From an uncultured Eubacteriales bacterium (GTDB lineage: Bacteria > Bacillota > Clostridia > Christensenellales > Borkfalkiaceae), in NCBI GenBank assembly GCA_958405585.1, contig CATYEP010000051.1, positions 1 to 11,458 of the forward strand: a stretch of 11,458 bases of DNA, in the 5' to 3' direction. Both the position numbers and the translations under genes were made by a program. The notes beneath the pieces were generated by a model. That model worked only from the letters and a program-made list of their open reading frames with translations, was not told where the DNA came from and did no database searches. Positions within the stretch are counted from its first letter, which is position 1. Every line of letters begins with the position of its first letter. Positions 1 through 6,927 of this stretch are shown here, piece by piece.

Positions 1-38
1 CACGTGATCGGAGCATGACGCCCGCCTGGATTTTATAA

Positions 39-404
39 AATATTGACGACAGATTATATGTTATACTTATTATAAATAAATCGATTGAAAAAAATATCGA
101 AACGGGCTTGTGGCTTTACAGGGCTTTCTATTACGACCTTGACGTCCGGATAACCATATACAATATTTCCTATCTCGATTCCGAAACGATCAACGGCCTC
201 AACCTCTACGCCTATTGAGGGAGTAATCCTGTGATGCGCATTGACGAAAACGGCGAGAAAGTAGTATGGTACAATTACGTGTTGAACCGTCTGATCCTTG
301 AGGGCAATAACATCTTCGGAAAGGCGTGGTCGCAGAGTTATGACAATAAGGGGAAACATTCCAAAAAAAATGCCGCGAAAACGGAAACGTTTTCGCGGCG
401 TTAA
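39..404 (+). pseudogene. Degenerate C-terminal remnant of an Rhs/YD-repeat protein
   Basis: Read on the + strand in the frame of base 39, this stretch encodes a recognisable Rhs core end. An 'IETGLW' segment resembles the usual ETGLYYL motif and is followed by 'FYYDLDV' (compare RYYDPDxGRF). Then come 'SYLDSETINGLNLYAY', a TGA stop at 216-218, and 'GSNPVMRIDENG'. In intact Rhs proteins the last two blocks are continuous as LNLYAYC(G)NNPVMxxDxxG, so the TGA sits where Cys is usual. The GRF element also appears to have lost a codon. No start or upstream YD repeats lie in frame, because a TAA precedes it at 36-38. Beyond the motif only about 48 codons remain before TAA at 402-404, and the last of these are encoded by the glyS terminator hairpin. 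Rhs proteins are polymorphic toxins or surface proteins whose C-terminus carries the variable effector; none is recognisable here. An opposing 101-codon frame over the same bases is taken as a shadow. The Rhs identity is fairly sure; the exact boundaries are not. Confidence 0.72.
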
Positions 405-410
405 TTTTTA
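362..410 (-). terminator. Intrinsic terminator of glyS, possibly bidirectional
   Basis: A perfect 12-bp stem (arms 372-383 and 388-399) closes a GAAA tetraloop at 384-387. On the minus strand it is followed by a run of eight U, the complement of the A-run at 363-370. It starts 17 bases after the glyS stop codon, so it is the expected glyS terminator. On the + strand the hairpin is followed by the T-rich TTAATTTTTA, so it may also stop transcription coming through the Rhs remnant. Confidence 0.9.
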
Positions 411-415
411 TAAAA

Positions 416-1795
416 TCAGTGTTCCAGCGCTTTTTCGATATAGGGAGCGATCTCGTCGATGTCGAGACGGATCTGCGCCATGGTATCGCGGTCGCGGATG
501 GTGACGGAATTATTTTCCAGCGTATCGAAGTCGATGGTGATACAGAACGGCGTTCCGATCTCGTCCTGACGGCGGTAGCGTTTTCCGATCGAGCCTGCCT
601 CGTCGTAAGTGACCATGAATTTTTTCGCGAGTTTCTTATAAACTTCGCGCGCCTTTTCCGAAAGATTTTTCTGCAAAGGCAACACGGCTGCTTTGTAAGC
701 CGCGAGTGCAGGATGGAAGTGCATGACGGTACGGACATCGCCGCCTTCCAGTTCTTCTTCCTCGTACGCTTCGCAAAGGACTGCCAACATGAGCCTGTCT
801 GCGCCGATTGAGTATTCCACGACATAGGGGATGTACTTTTCATTGGTCACGGGGTCAAGGTAATTCATGTTCTTGCCCGAGTATTCCTGATGGCGGGAAA
901 GGTCGTAGTCGGTGCGGTCGTGGATTCCGTTGAGTTCCGACCAGCCGATCGGGAAGAGGTACTGAATATCGCAGGCAGATTTTGCGTAATGCGCAAGTTT
1001 ATCGTGATCCTTGAAACGCAGGTGTTCTTCCTTGAATCCGAGACCGAGCAGGAAGTTTTTGGCTTTCTGTTTATATTCTTCGTAATATTGCAGGTCTGTG
1101 CCTTCTTTGCAGAACCACTGGTGTTCCATTTGTTCGAATTCGATGGTACGGAAGATAAAGTTCCCGGGGGTGATCTCGTTGCGGAACGCTTTACCGATCT
1201 GCGCGATGCCGAAAGGCACTTTTGCGCGCGTGGTGCGCTGAACGTTCAGAAAGTTTACGAATTCACCCTGCGCCGTTTCGGGACGCAGATAAATTTTATT
1301 CTGGCTCTCGTCGGTCACGCCGCGGGAGGTTTCGAACATAAGGTTGAATGTGCGGATAGGCGTCCAGTTATGCTTGCCGCAGTTCGGGCAGGCGACTTTG
1401 TGTTCGGCGATGTAGGCTTCCATTTCCTCGTTGGTCATGGTGTCGGGATTGACCTGCCCTTTGGAATGTGCTTCGATCAGATTGTCGGCACGGAAACGCG
1501 CCTTGCATTCTTTGCAGTCCATTTTCGGGTCGGTAAAGGAAGCGGTATGACCGCTGGCTTCCCATACGCGCGAATTCATCAGGATCGCCGCATCCACACC
1601 GAAGGAGTTATCGCTTTCCTGTACAAATTTTTTCCACCATGCGCGTTTGATGTTGTTTTTGATTTCCACGCCTACGGGGCCGTAATCCCAGGTGTTTCCC
1701 ATGCCGCCGTAAATTTCGCTGCCGGGGAAAATGATCCCGCGTGTTTTGCAAAGGTTTACGATCTTATCCATCGTTACTGCGTGTTTATCTGTCAT
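416..1795 (-). CDS. glyS: Glycine--tRNA ligase, single-chain alpha2 type
   Basis: Class II aminoacyl-tRNA synthetase that charges tRNA(Gly) with glycine in the cytosol, 459 residues, normal for the homodimeric clostridial form. The start was set at the ATG at 1795 because a GAGG ribosome binding site lies about 7 bases upstream. The 20-codon in-frame extension to 1855 would run through the promoter. Visible features are the N-terminal 'GIIFPGSEIYGG' and 'WDYGPVG' blocks (residues 20-42), typical of this family, and an insertion with paired cysteines C94/C97 and C136/C139 that could bind zinc. Motif 2 is 'FRNEITP' with R205 and E207, followed by 'FEQMEHQWF'. Motif 3 is 'GADR' at 331-334. The C-terminal anticodon-binding domain spans roughly residues 360-459, with 'GSIGKRYRRQDEIGTPFC'. 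It lies downstream of the PAP2 gene on the same strand but has its own promoter at 1827-1855. The transcript leader would be only about 25 bases, too short for the T-box that controls many Bacillota synthetase genes. Confidence 0.97.
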   Translation of the reverse strand: MTDKHAVTMDKIVNLCKTRGIIFPGSEIYGGMGNTWDYGPVGVEIKNNIKRAWWKKFVQESDNSFGVDAAILMNSRVWEASGHTASFTDPKMDCKECKARFRADNLIEAHSKGQVNPDTMTNEEMEAYIAEHKVACPNCGKHNWTPIRTFNLMFETSRGVTDESQNKIYLRPETAQGEFVNFLNVQRTTRAKVPFGIAQIGKAFRNEITPGNFIFRTIEFEQMEHQWFCKEGTDLQYYEEYKQKAKNFLLGLGFKEEHLRFKDHDKLAHYAKSACDIQYLFPIGWSELNGIHDRTDYDLSRHQEYSGKNMNYLDPVTNEKYIPYVVEYSIGADRLMLAVLCEAYEEEELEGGDVRTVMHFHPALAAYKAAVLPLQKNLSEKAREVYKKLAKKFMVTYDEAGSIGKRYRRQDEIGTPFCITIDFDTLENNSVTIRDRDTMAQIRLDIDEIAPYIEKALEH

Positions 1796-1826
1796 GATGT
1801 ACCTCAATACCAAAAATTTCTTTATT

Positions 1827-1855
1827 ATTTTACTTGTTTTGCAAAGTAAAGTCAA
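1827..1855 (-). promoter_or_regulatory. Sigma-A-type promoter of glyS
   Basis: Read on the minus strand, TTGACT (1850-1855) and TAAAAT (1827-1832) are separated by exactly 17 bases, each one mismatch from consensus. The predicted start of transcription is near 1820, roughly 25 bases before the glyS ATG. It lies between the PAP2 stop at 1883 and glyS, so glyS can be transcribed independently of PAP2. Confidence 0.78.
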
Positions 1856-1882
1856 CGGATTGCATGCGCATTCGCATACTAT

Positions 1883-2746
1883 TTATATTTTTAGCTTTAC
1901 AAACAGGTAGGGAGCCGCCGTCATTGCAAGGAAAAGGGTCACGAAATATTTCAGAAAATCGAACCAGTTATTGTCAGGCAGAAGAAACTGCATCGGAACA
2001 AACGGGATCAGTGCAACAACTCCGATGACGATCAGACGGAACAATCTGTGCAGCCAGCTCTTCGTATCTTCGAAACGAATAAATTTATCTTCGATCAGAA
2101 GTCCTGCGGCAGTCGCAAGGGTGATCGCGGAGATCTGGAACATGGAATGCGTGGCCGTGCGTTCAATAAACAGAAGAGGAATGGTCAGAACGGCGATGGC
2201 AAGATAAATATAAAGGCGCGCATTGTACCATTTCGCATAGACGAGATTCCATAAGAAAGCGCAGGCAACGCCTATGGCAAGACCTGTGAGTACGTCGGTC
2301 GGATAGTGCACTCCGAGGTACAGGCGCGAGAGCATGACCAAAAGCACGAACAGGGCGCTCAGAACGATGACAAGCGGTTTGCGGATGCGGATGGCAAGCG
2401 TAGTGAAAAAGCTGCTCGTCGCGGTGGCGTGGCCGCTGGGAAAACTCATGTCGGGATCGAGGTCGGCGGTAGACACAACGATATTGTCTACATTTACTTT
2501 ATCTACCGTTCCGGCGACGAATGGGCGAAGTCTGCGCACGGCGCTTTTGATGCCGGTGGTAACGCAGCTGGCGGTCATGACCGTAACGAGAGCTTGTTCT
2601 CCGATGCGCTTGGAAAAGCAGATATAAACGACGGCGATGATCGCCGCGATGACAAATTCTTCGCCGAGTGCAGTAAAGACAGAAAAGAATACGTCCAGGA
2701 ACGGACAGCGAATTTTTTCGAGAGCCTGTAAGATGGCTGCATCCAT
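1883..2746 (-). CDS. PAP2-family membrane phosphatase (undecaprenyl-PP phosphatase or lipid phosphatase type)
   Basis: A 287-residue membrane protein of the PAP2 (type 2 phosphatidic acid phosphatase) superfamily. All three catalytic signatures are present. Motif 1 is K-SAVRRL-RP (K67, R74, P75), motif 2 is 'SFPSGHATA' (H106), and motif 3 is SRLYLGVHYPTD (R131, H137, D141). H137 is the expected nucleophile and H106 the acid. Several hydrophobic segments are evident (about residues 30-45, 120-135, 143-160, 168-185, 190-210, 228-250 and 258-285). The last group forms a C-terminal membrane extension longer than in minimal PAP2 proteins. Known family substrates include undecaprenyl diphosphate, phosphatidylglycerol phosphate and phosphatidic acid; the sequence does not decide between them. 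The ATG at 2746 was chosen because it follows a GGAG ribosome binding site and starts a normal PAP2 N-terminus. The 35-residue longer frame to 2851 would overlap the promoter region and has no hydrophobic signal. Confidence 0.92.
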   Translation of the reverse strand: MDAAILQALEKIRCPFLDVFFSVFTALGEEFVIAAIIAVVYICFSKRIGEQALVTVMTASCVTTGIKSAVRRLRPFVAGTVDKVNVDNIVVSTADLDPDMSFPSGHATATSSFFTTLAIRIRKPLVIVLSALFVLLVMLSRLYLGVHYPTDVLTGLAIGVACAFLWNLVYAKWYNARLYIYLAIAVLTIPLLFIERTATHSMFQISAITLATAAGLLIEDKFIRFEDTKSWLHRLFRLIVIGVVALIPFVPMQFLLPDNNWFDFLKYFVTLFLAMTAAPYLFVKLKI

Positions 2747-2821
2747 AGAGTATGTTCTCCGATCGTTGTATTTTGCCGGTTTGTCCTTGTTTGTGACAGG
2801 CTGGCAAGCCAATGTAAAAAA

Positions 2822-2846
2822 ATTATACCACAATTTGGTCTGTGAG
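2822..2846 (-). promoter_or_regulatory. Candidate promoter for the PAP2 phosphatase gene
   Basis: The minus strand reads a perfect TATAAT -10 box at 2822-2827, about 76 bases before the PAP2 ATG. The -35 region is weak: TTGTGC with an 18-base spacer. The call rests mainly on the -10 element and its position. Confidence 0.55.
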
Positions 2847-2857
2847 CACAAGTTTTT

Positions 2858-2886
2858 TTGCGTTTCGTAAGAATTTGTGTTATAAT
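2858..2886 (+). promoter_or_regulatory. Extended -10 promoter for the 99-residue orphan gene
   Basis: A perfect TATAAT lies at 2881-2886, preceded by TGT, giving an extended -10 (TGnTATAAT). TTGCGT at 2858-2863 is a poor -35 at 17-base spacing. The predicted start of transcription is at about 2892-2894, which coincides with the ATG at 2893. The promoter diverges from the PAP2 promoter, whose -10 is 54 bases away. Confidence 0.6.
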
Positions 2887-2892
2887 GTGCTT

Positions 2893-3192
2893 ATGTTATC
2901 CGTATTATGCAAAAAAAGAGAAGGTTATGCGTTTTATTATGAGCTGTCGGACGGGCAGGGAGTGTATGGCGGCGGTATGAAGGACGGGGAACTCGTCTGC
3001 GATGCGGCTTGTACGCAAAAAGAACTGATGCTGCGTACGCTGGTCAATAAATGCATGAATGATTTTGTGAAGTCGGTCAGAACGCGGGATATCTGGGACA
3101 CAGATCTTTTGCGATTCGGGTTTGAACTGCAGGACGGATATTATGTGGCAGGATATGAAACGCTGCGTCTTCCGCACGATTGCGGACACTGA
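2893..3192 (+). CDS. Hypothetical 99-residue protein, possibly translated from a leaderless mRNA
   Basis: I do not recognise a family. The 99-residue product has an N-terminal 'LSVLCKKREGYAFYYELSDG', a 'GVYGGGMKDGELVCD' segment, a mixed-charge helix-like middle ('TLVNKCMNDFVKSVRTRDIWD') and a C-terminal aromatic segment ending in 'LPHDCGH'. It has four or five cysteines (positions 6, 36, 40, 53 and 97) but no CxxC pair. No signal peptide or membrane segment is seen, so it is probably cytosolic. The ATG at 2893 is the first in frame after the promoter and has essentially no 5' leader. The only earlier in-frame starts (GTG at 2842 and 2887) lie upstream of or inside the promoter. A good purine-rich stretch at 2916-2924 serves only an out-of-frame ATG. 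It is followed 111 bases later by fhs and may be cotranscribed with it. Codon use resembles the neighbours, so it is probably real. Confidence 0.6.
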   Translation: MLSVLCKKREGYAFYYELSDGQGVYGGGMKDGELVCDAACTQKELMLRTLVNKCMNDFVKSVRTRDIWDTDLLRFGFELQDGYYVAGYETLRLPHDCGH

Positions 3193-3303
3193 TCAACGGA
3201 ATCACGAAAAAACTTTTATGGTTTTGTTTATGATCAATCGCAAAAATGGCGGGCGCAGATTAACAGAGAGAGAAAAGGCGCAGAAAAATTGGAGGAAAAC
3301 GGG

Positions 3304-4953
3304 ATGTTGAGCGACATTGAGATTGCAAAGCGCTGTAAAATGCGCGATATCGGAGAAATTGCGGCGAAATTGGGCGTAGACGAAGACAGTATGGAGCGTT
3401 ACGGGAAGTACAAGGCGAAGCTTTCCGTCGATTTTTCCAAGCGGAAAGGAAAGCTGATTTTGGTTACGGCGATCAATCCGACGGCGTCGGGCGAAGGCAA
3501 GACGACGGTTTCCATCGGGCTTGCCGACGGGATGGCGCGTCTCGGGAAGAAAGTCTGCCTGGCGCTTCGTGAACCGTCGCTCGGACCCGTGTTCGGGATC
3601 AAGGGCGGCGCGGCAGGCGGCGGATATGCGCAGGTGGTGCCGATGGAGGAGATCAATCTGCATTTTACGGGCGATCTGCATGCCATCACGGCGGCGAACA
3701 ATCTGCTGTGCGCGATGCTGGACAACCATATTTTCCGCGGGAACGAACTGGATATCGATCCCGAAAAAATCTATTTCAGACGCTGTCTGGATATGAATGA
3801 CCGTGCATTGCGTAATATCACGGTCGGCCAGAAAGGCGAGGGCGTGGAGCGCGAAGAGCATTTTGAGATCACGGCGGCATCCGAGATCATGGCGATCCTT
3901 TGCCTTGCGACGTCGCTCAAGGATCTGAAACGCCGTATCGGGAACATTATTGTCGGGGAAAACCGCAAAGGCGAATATGTATATGCGCGTGATCTGAAAG
4001 CGGAAGGCTCGATGGCGGTGCTGTTGAAAGATGCGATCAAGCCCAACCTCGTGCAGACGTTGGAGGGTACGCCTGCGATCGTGCACGGAGGGCCGTTTGC
4101 GAACATTGCGCACGGCTGTAACAGTATTCTGGCAACGTATACTGCGCTTTCTTTGGCGGACTGGGTCGTTACGGAAGCAGGATTCGGCGCGGATCTGGGC
4201 GCGGAAAAATTTTTGGATACAAAATGCCGCGTTGCGGGGATCCAACCCGATTGCGTCGTGATCGTGGCGACGGTGAAAGCGCTGAAATTGCACGGCGGCG
4301 CAGACAAGGCAGATCTTTCGAAAGAAGATCTTGCGGCGCTGGAAAAAGGCATGCCGAATTTGTTCAAGCATATCGAAAACATGCGCACGGTATATCAAAA
4401 ACCTGTCGTAGTGGCGATGAACCGCTTTGCAACGGATACGCCTGCGGAGATCGAAGCGGTCATGCAAGGCGTGGAAAAGGCAGGCGCGAAAGCGGTGTTT
4501 ACGGATGTATTCCTCAAAGGCGGCGAGGGCGGCGAAGAACTGGCAAAAGAAGTGTGTGCCGCGGCAGAGCAAAAGAGCGAATTGAATTATTCCTATGATC
4601 TGAACGATCCGATCCGCAAGAAAATCGAAGACATCGTGAAAAACGTTTACGGCGGAGACGGCGTCACTTTTTCGGAAATCGCGGAAGAGAAGATCGCAGA
4701 CGCTGAGAAACGCGGTTACGGTAAAATGCCTGTGATCATAGCAAAAACACAATATTCTCTGTCCGATGACGCAAAATTATTGGCGCGTCCGACGGGATTC
4801 AAAGTGCATGTGCGTGATATTATCGTCAAAGGCGGTGCGGAATTTGTGGTTGCGGTGGCAGGCAACATCATGCTGATGCCCGGGCTTGGCAAACATCCTG
4901 CGGCAGAGCATATCGACATAGACGAAAGCGGCGAAACGGTGGGACTGTCGTAA
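3304..4953 (+). CDS. fhs: Formate--tetrahydrofolate ligase (10-formyl-THF synthetase)
   Basis: Catalyses ATP + formate + tetrahydrofolate to 10-formyl-THF, feeding purine synthesis, Met-tRNA formylation or, in acetogens, the methyl branch of the Wood-Ljungdahl pathway. The product is 549 residues, close to the usual 550-560. The start ATG at 3304 follows GGAGG at 3291-3295 with an 8-base gap; the TTG at 3289 that extends the frame overlaps the ribosome binding site and is rejected. The ATP-binding P-loop is 'PTASGEGKTT' at residues 59-68. Family signature 1 spans residues 101-124, with GGGYAQVVPMEEINLHFTGD at 105-124 and then 'HAITAANNLL'. A second conserved block is 'VTEAGFGADLGAEKF' in the middle of the protein, and the C-terminus carries 'MPGLGKHPAAEHIDID'. 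No other Wood-Ljungdahl genes (folD, metF, acs) are in the window, so acetogenesis cannot be inferred. The gene is followed, 145 bases downstream, by glnS. Confidence 0.98.
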   Translation: MLSDIEIAKRCKMRDIGEIAAKLGVDEDSMERYGKYKAKLSVDFSKRKGKLILVTAINPTASGEGKTTVSIGLADGMARLGKKVCLALREPSLGPVFGIKGGAAGGGYAQVVPMEEINLHFTGDLHAITAANNLLCAMLDNHIFRGNELDIDPEKIYFRRCLDMNDRALRNITVGQKGEGVEREEHFEITAASEIMAILCLATSLKDLKRRIGNIIVGENRKGEYVYARDLKAEGSMAVLLKDAIKPNLVQTLEGTPAIVHGGPFANIAHGCNSILATYTALSLADWVVTEAGFGADLGAEKFLDTKCRVAGIQPDCVVIVATVKALKLHGGADKADLSKEDLAALEKGMPNLFKHIENMRTVYQKPVVVAMNRFATDTPAEIEAVMQGVEKAGAKAVFTDVFLKGGEGGEELAKEVCAAAEQKSELNYSYDLNDPIRKKIEDIVKNVYGGDGVTFSEIAEEKIADAEKRGYGKMPVIIAKTQYSLSDDAKLLARPTGFKVHVRDIIVKGGAEFVVAVAGNIMLMPGLGKHPAAEHIDIDESGETVGLS

Positions 4954-5009
4954 CAGTCAGAAAGCGCCGAATCATCAGATCCCTGCGGCAAAAATTGCAG
5001 CAGATAGAA

Positions 5010-5047
5010 ATGATTGCGCGCCAGGAGCGGGCAATCATGGATTTTGT
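5010..5047 (+). terminator. Possible weak terminator between fhs and glnS
   Basis: An 8-bp perfect stem (5010-5017 with 5031-5038) continues, after one G-G mismatch, into a further CGC/GCG stem (5019-5021 with 5027-5029) with loop CAGGA. It is followed by GGATTTTG, a poor T-tract. It could be a leaky terminator or a processing or stability hairpin in an fhs-glnS transcript. Confidence 0.35.
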
Positions 5048-5098
5048 ATAAAAAAGTGAAGTACGTATTGCGTTTTTAAAGCAATTTTGGAGTTTAAT

Positions 5099-6748
5099 AT
5101 GGAAGAAACGAACAAGAACATTCCCGAGGCAACCAATTTTATCGAGCAATTTATAAACGAAGATCTGGAAAACGGAAAGGTAACTTCCATCCAGACACGT
5201 TTTCCTCCCGAACCGAACGGGTATCTGCATATCGGGCATGCGAAGAGCATGTATGTGAATTTCGGAACTGCGCTTAAATACTGCGGAAAGTGCAATTTGT
5301 TTTTTGACGATACCAATCCGTCCAAAGAAAAGACGGAATTTGTGGATGCGATCCGTGCGGACATCCGTTGGCTCGGTTACGAATGGGCGCGCGAGTGCTA
5401 TGCATCCGACTTTTTTGATACTATTTATGAGTTTGCGCTGCGCCTGATTCGGGAAGGGAAAGCGTTTGTCTGCGATCTTTCTGCGGAAGAGATCAAAAAC
5501 ACGCGCGGCACGCTGACGGAACCGGGCGTGGAAAGTCCGTACAGGAACCGTTCGGTAGAAGAAAACCTGAAGCTGTTTACCGAAATGAAAGAGGGAAAGT
5601 ATAAGGACGGAGAAAAGTGTCTGCGCGCCAAGATCGATATGGCTTCGCCCAACGTGAACCTGCGCGACCCCGTTATCTACCGTATCCTGCACGCGACGCA
5701 TCACCGTACAGGCGATAAATGGTGTATCTATCCCATGTATGACTACGCGCACCCGATCTGCGATTACCTGCAGGGAGTTACGCATTCTCTGTGCACGCTG
5801 GAATTTGAAGATCACCGTCCCCTGTACGACTGGGTGGGGCTGACGCTGGGATTTTCACCCAAACCGCGGCAGATCGAATTTGCGCGCCTGAACATCACGA
5901 ACACCGTGATGAGCAAGCGCTACCTGAAAAAATTAGTGGAAGAGGGGCTTGTGCACGGCTGGGACGATCCGCGTATGCCTACTCTTTCGGGCTTGCGCAA
6001 CCGAGGTATTCCTGCGGCGGCGGTACGCGATTTTTGTTCCAGGATCGGCATCGCGAAAGCGAATTCCGAGTGTGAATATTCCTATTTTGAAGCGTGCGTG
6101 CGTGAATACTTGAACGCGCATGCGGAACGTGCCATGGCAGTCCTTTCGCCGCTGAAACTTACGATCACGAATTATGAAGGTGAGGAAGAACTGGATTTCG
6201 ATATCAACCAGACGGACGAAACGGCAGGTACGCGCAAAGTGAAATTCGGGAAACATCTGTATATCGAAAGCACGGATTTTTCGCTTGATCCTCCGCCGAA
6301 ATATTTCCGTCTGAAAAAGGGCGGGTACGTGCGTCTGAAGAATGCCTATATCGTCCGTTGCGACGACGTTTTGACGGATAAAGAGGGGAACGTTACCGAA
6401 GTTTTGTGTTCATACATTCCGGAAAGCCACAGCGGAAACGATACGAGCGGGATCAAGGTAAAGGGCGTGATCCATTGGGTGAACGCGGATACCTGCGTCG
6501 ATGCGGAAGTCAGGCAGTATGAGAGCCTTCTGCGCGACGCGGATTATGCGGGGCAGGATTTTTCCGAGCGCATGAACCAGGAAAGCGAGAAAATTTTGCA
6601 GGCGAAAGCGGAACCGTATCTGGCGCAGGCGGCGGACGGCACGCCCTTCCAGCTGATGCGCACGGGATATTATAAAAAGTGCACGGAAGGCGGAAAGCTC
6701 GTGCTTTCGGAGATTGTCTCGCTGAAAGATAATTTTAACAAAAAATAA
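5099..6748 (+). CDS. glnS: Glutamine--tRNA ligase
   Basis: Class I synthetase charging tRNA(Gln) directly with glutamine in the cytosol; 549 residues, normal for bacterial GlnRS. The start ATG at 5099 follows GGAG with a 6-base gap; the TTG four codons earlier overlaps that site. The HIGH motif is in 'PPEPNGYLHIGHAKS' (H44-H47), and 'FDDTNPSKEKTEFVDAI' follows, characteristic of GlnRS rather than GluRS. The acceptor-binding region contains 'YPMYDYAHPICDYLQGVTHSLCTLEFEDHRPLYDW'-like sequence around residues 215-245, the standard Glx-specific block. The KMSKS-type motif is 'VMSKR' at 270-274. The C-terminal beta-barrel anticodon domain is intact, with 'HSGNDTSGIKVKGVIHWV' near residues 442-461. 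Many Bacillota lack GlnRS and make Gln-tRNA through GatCAB, so its presence is notable but known in some clostridial groups. No gatCAB gene is in the window. No convincing promoter was found in the 145-base gap upstream. Confidence 0.97.
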   Translation: MEETNKNIPEATNFIEQFINEDLENGKVTSIQTRFPPEPNGYLHIGHAKSMYVNFGTALKYCGKCNLFFDDTNPSKEKTEFVDAIRADIRWLGYEWARECYASDFFDTIYEFALRLIREGKAFVCDLSAEEIKNTRGTLTEPGVESPYRNRSVEENLKLFTEMKEGKYKDGEKCLRAKIDMASPNVNLRDPVIYRILHATHHRTGDKWCIYPMYDYAHPICDYLQGVTHSLCTLEFEDHRPLYDWVGLTLGFSPKPRQIEFARLNITNTVMSKRYLKKLVEEGLVHGWDDPRMPTLSGLRNRGIPAAAVRDFCSRIGIAKANSECEYSYFEACVREYLNAHAERAMAVLSPLKLTITNYEGEEELDFDINQTDETAGTRKVKFGKHLYIESTDFSLDPPPKYFRLKKGGYVRLKNAYIVRCDDVLTDKEGNVTEVLCSYIPESHSGNDTSGIKVKGVIHWVNADTCVDAEVRQYESLLRDADYAGQDFSERMNQESEKILQAKAEPYLAQAADGTPFQLMRTGYYKKCTEGGKLVLSEIVSLKDNFNKK

Positions 6749-6760
6749 TTTGAAACTGTG

Positions 6761-6790
6761 CCGGCCGCGGATTGCGGCCGGTAAAATTTT
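6761..6790 (+). terminator. Terminator after glnS
   Basis: A perfect 8-bp, all-GC stem (CCGGCCGC at 6761-6768 with GCGGCCGG at 6774-6781, loop GGATT) starts 12 bases after the glnS stop. It is followed by TAAAATTTT, a moderate T-tract. Position and stem strength support a Rho-independent terminator. Confidence 0.75.
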
Positions 6791-6825
6791 CTGAAAGGTT
6801 TGTTTGTCCGATTATGTTTTTGCGA

Positions 6826-6854
6826 TTGACAAAAACGCTTTCTGCGTTTATAAT
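6826..6854 (+). promoter_or_regulatory. Perfect consensus sigma-A promoter with an inverted repeat in its spacer
   Basis: TTGACA (6826-6831) and TATAAT (6849-6854) both match consensus exactly and are 17 bases apart. The spacer carries an inverted repeat, AAACGC-TTTCT-GCGTTT (6833-6849), that could be a repressor operator. The predicted start of transcription is near 6861, leaving a leader of about 65 bases before the GTG of the zinc-ribbon membrane protein. Confidence 0.88.
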
Positions 6855-6927
6855 AAACATAAGCACATTTGTGTAAATATGTTGTATATCTATATTTTGT
6901 GCAAATTGATGAACAGGGAGAAATAGC

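Noticed and set aside
54..359. 101-codon minus-strand open frame beside glyS
   Set aside because: The opposite strand carries unmistakable Rhs core motifs, and the minus frame has no ribosome binding site worth noting. It is treated as a shadow of the decayed Rhs sequence.
890..1849. 319-codon + strand open frame over glyS
   Set aside because: It is fully antisense to glyS, which has all synthetase motifs, and its own product shows no recognisable family or ribosome binding site.
1865..1878. ATGCG-CATT-CGCAT hairpin after the PAP2 stop
   Set aside because: The 5-bp stem has no T-run on the minus strand, too weak to call a PAP2 terminator.
3190..3237. Two TGATCAA copies 41 bases apart upstream of fhs
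   Set aside because: The motif is short and its palindromic core is common. There is no good promoter beside it, so an operator call is not supported.
3202..4752. 516-codon minus-strand open frame over fhs
   Set aside because: It is antisense to a clear formate-THF ligase. The product is rich in His/Arg/Phe with no domain, as expected for the complement of GC-biased codons.
4943..4958. GACTGT-CGTA-ACAGTC hairpin over the fhs stop codon
   Set aside because: The 6-bp stem has no T-run, so it is not a terminator. It may be chance.
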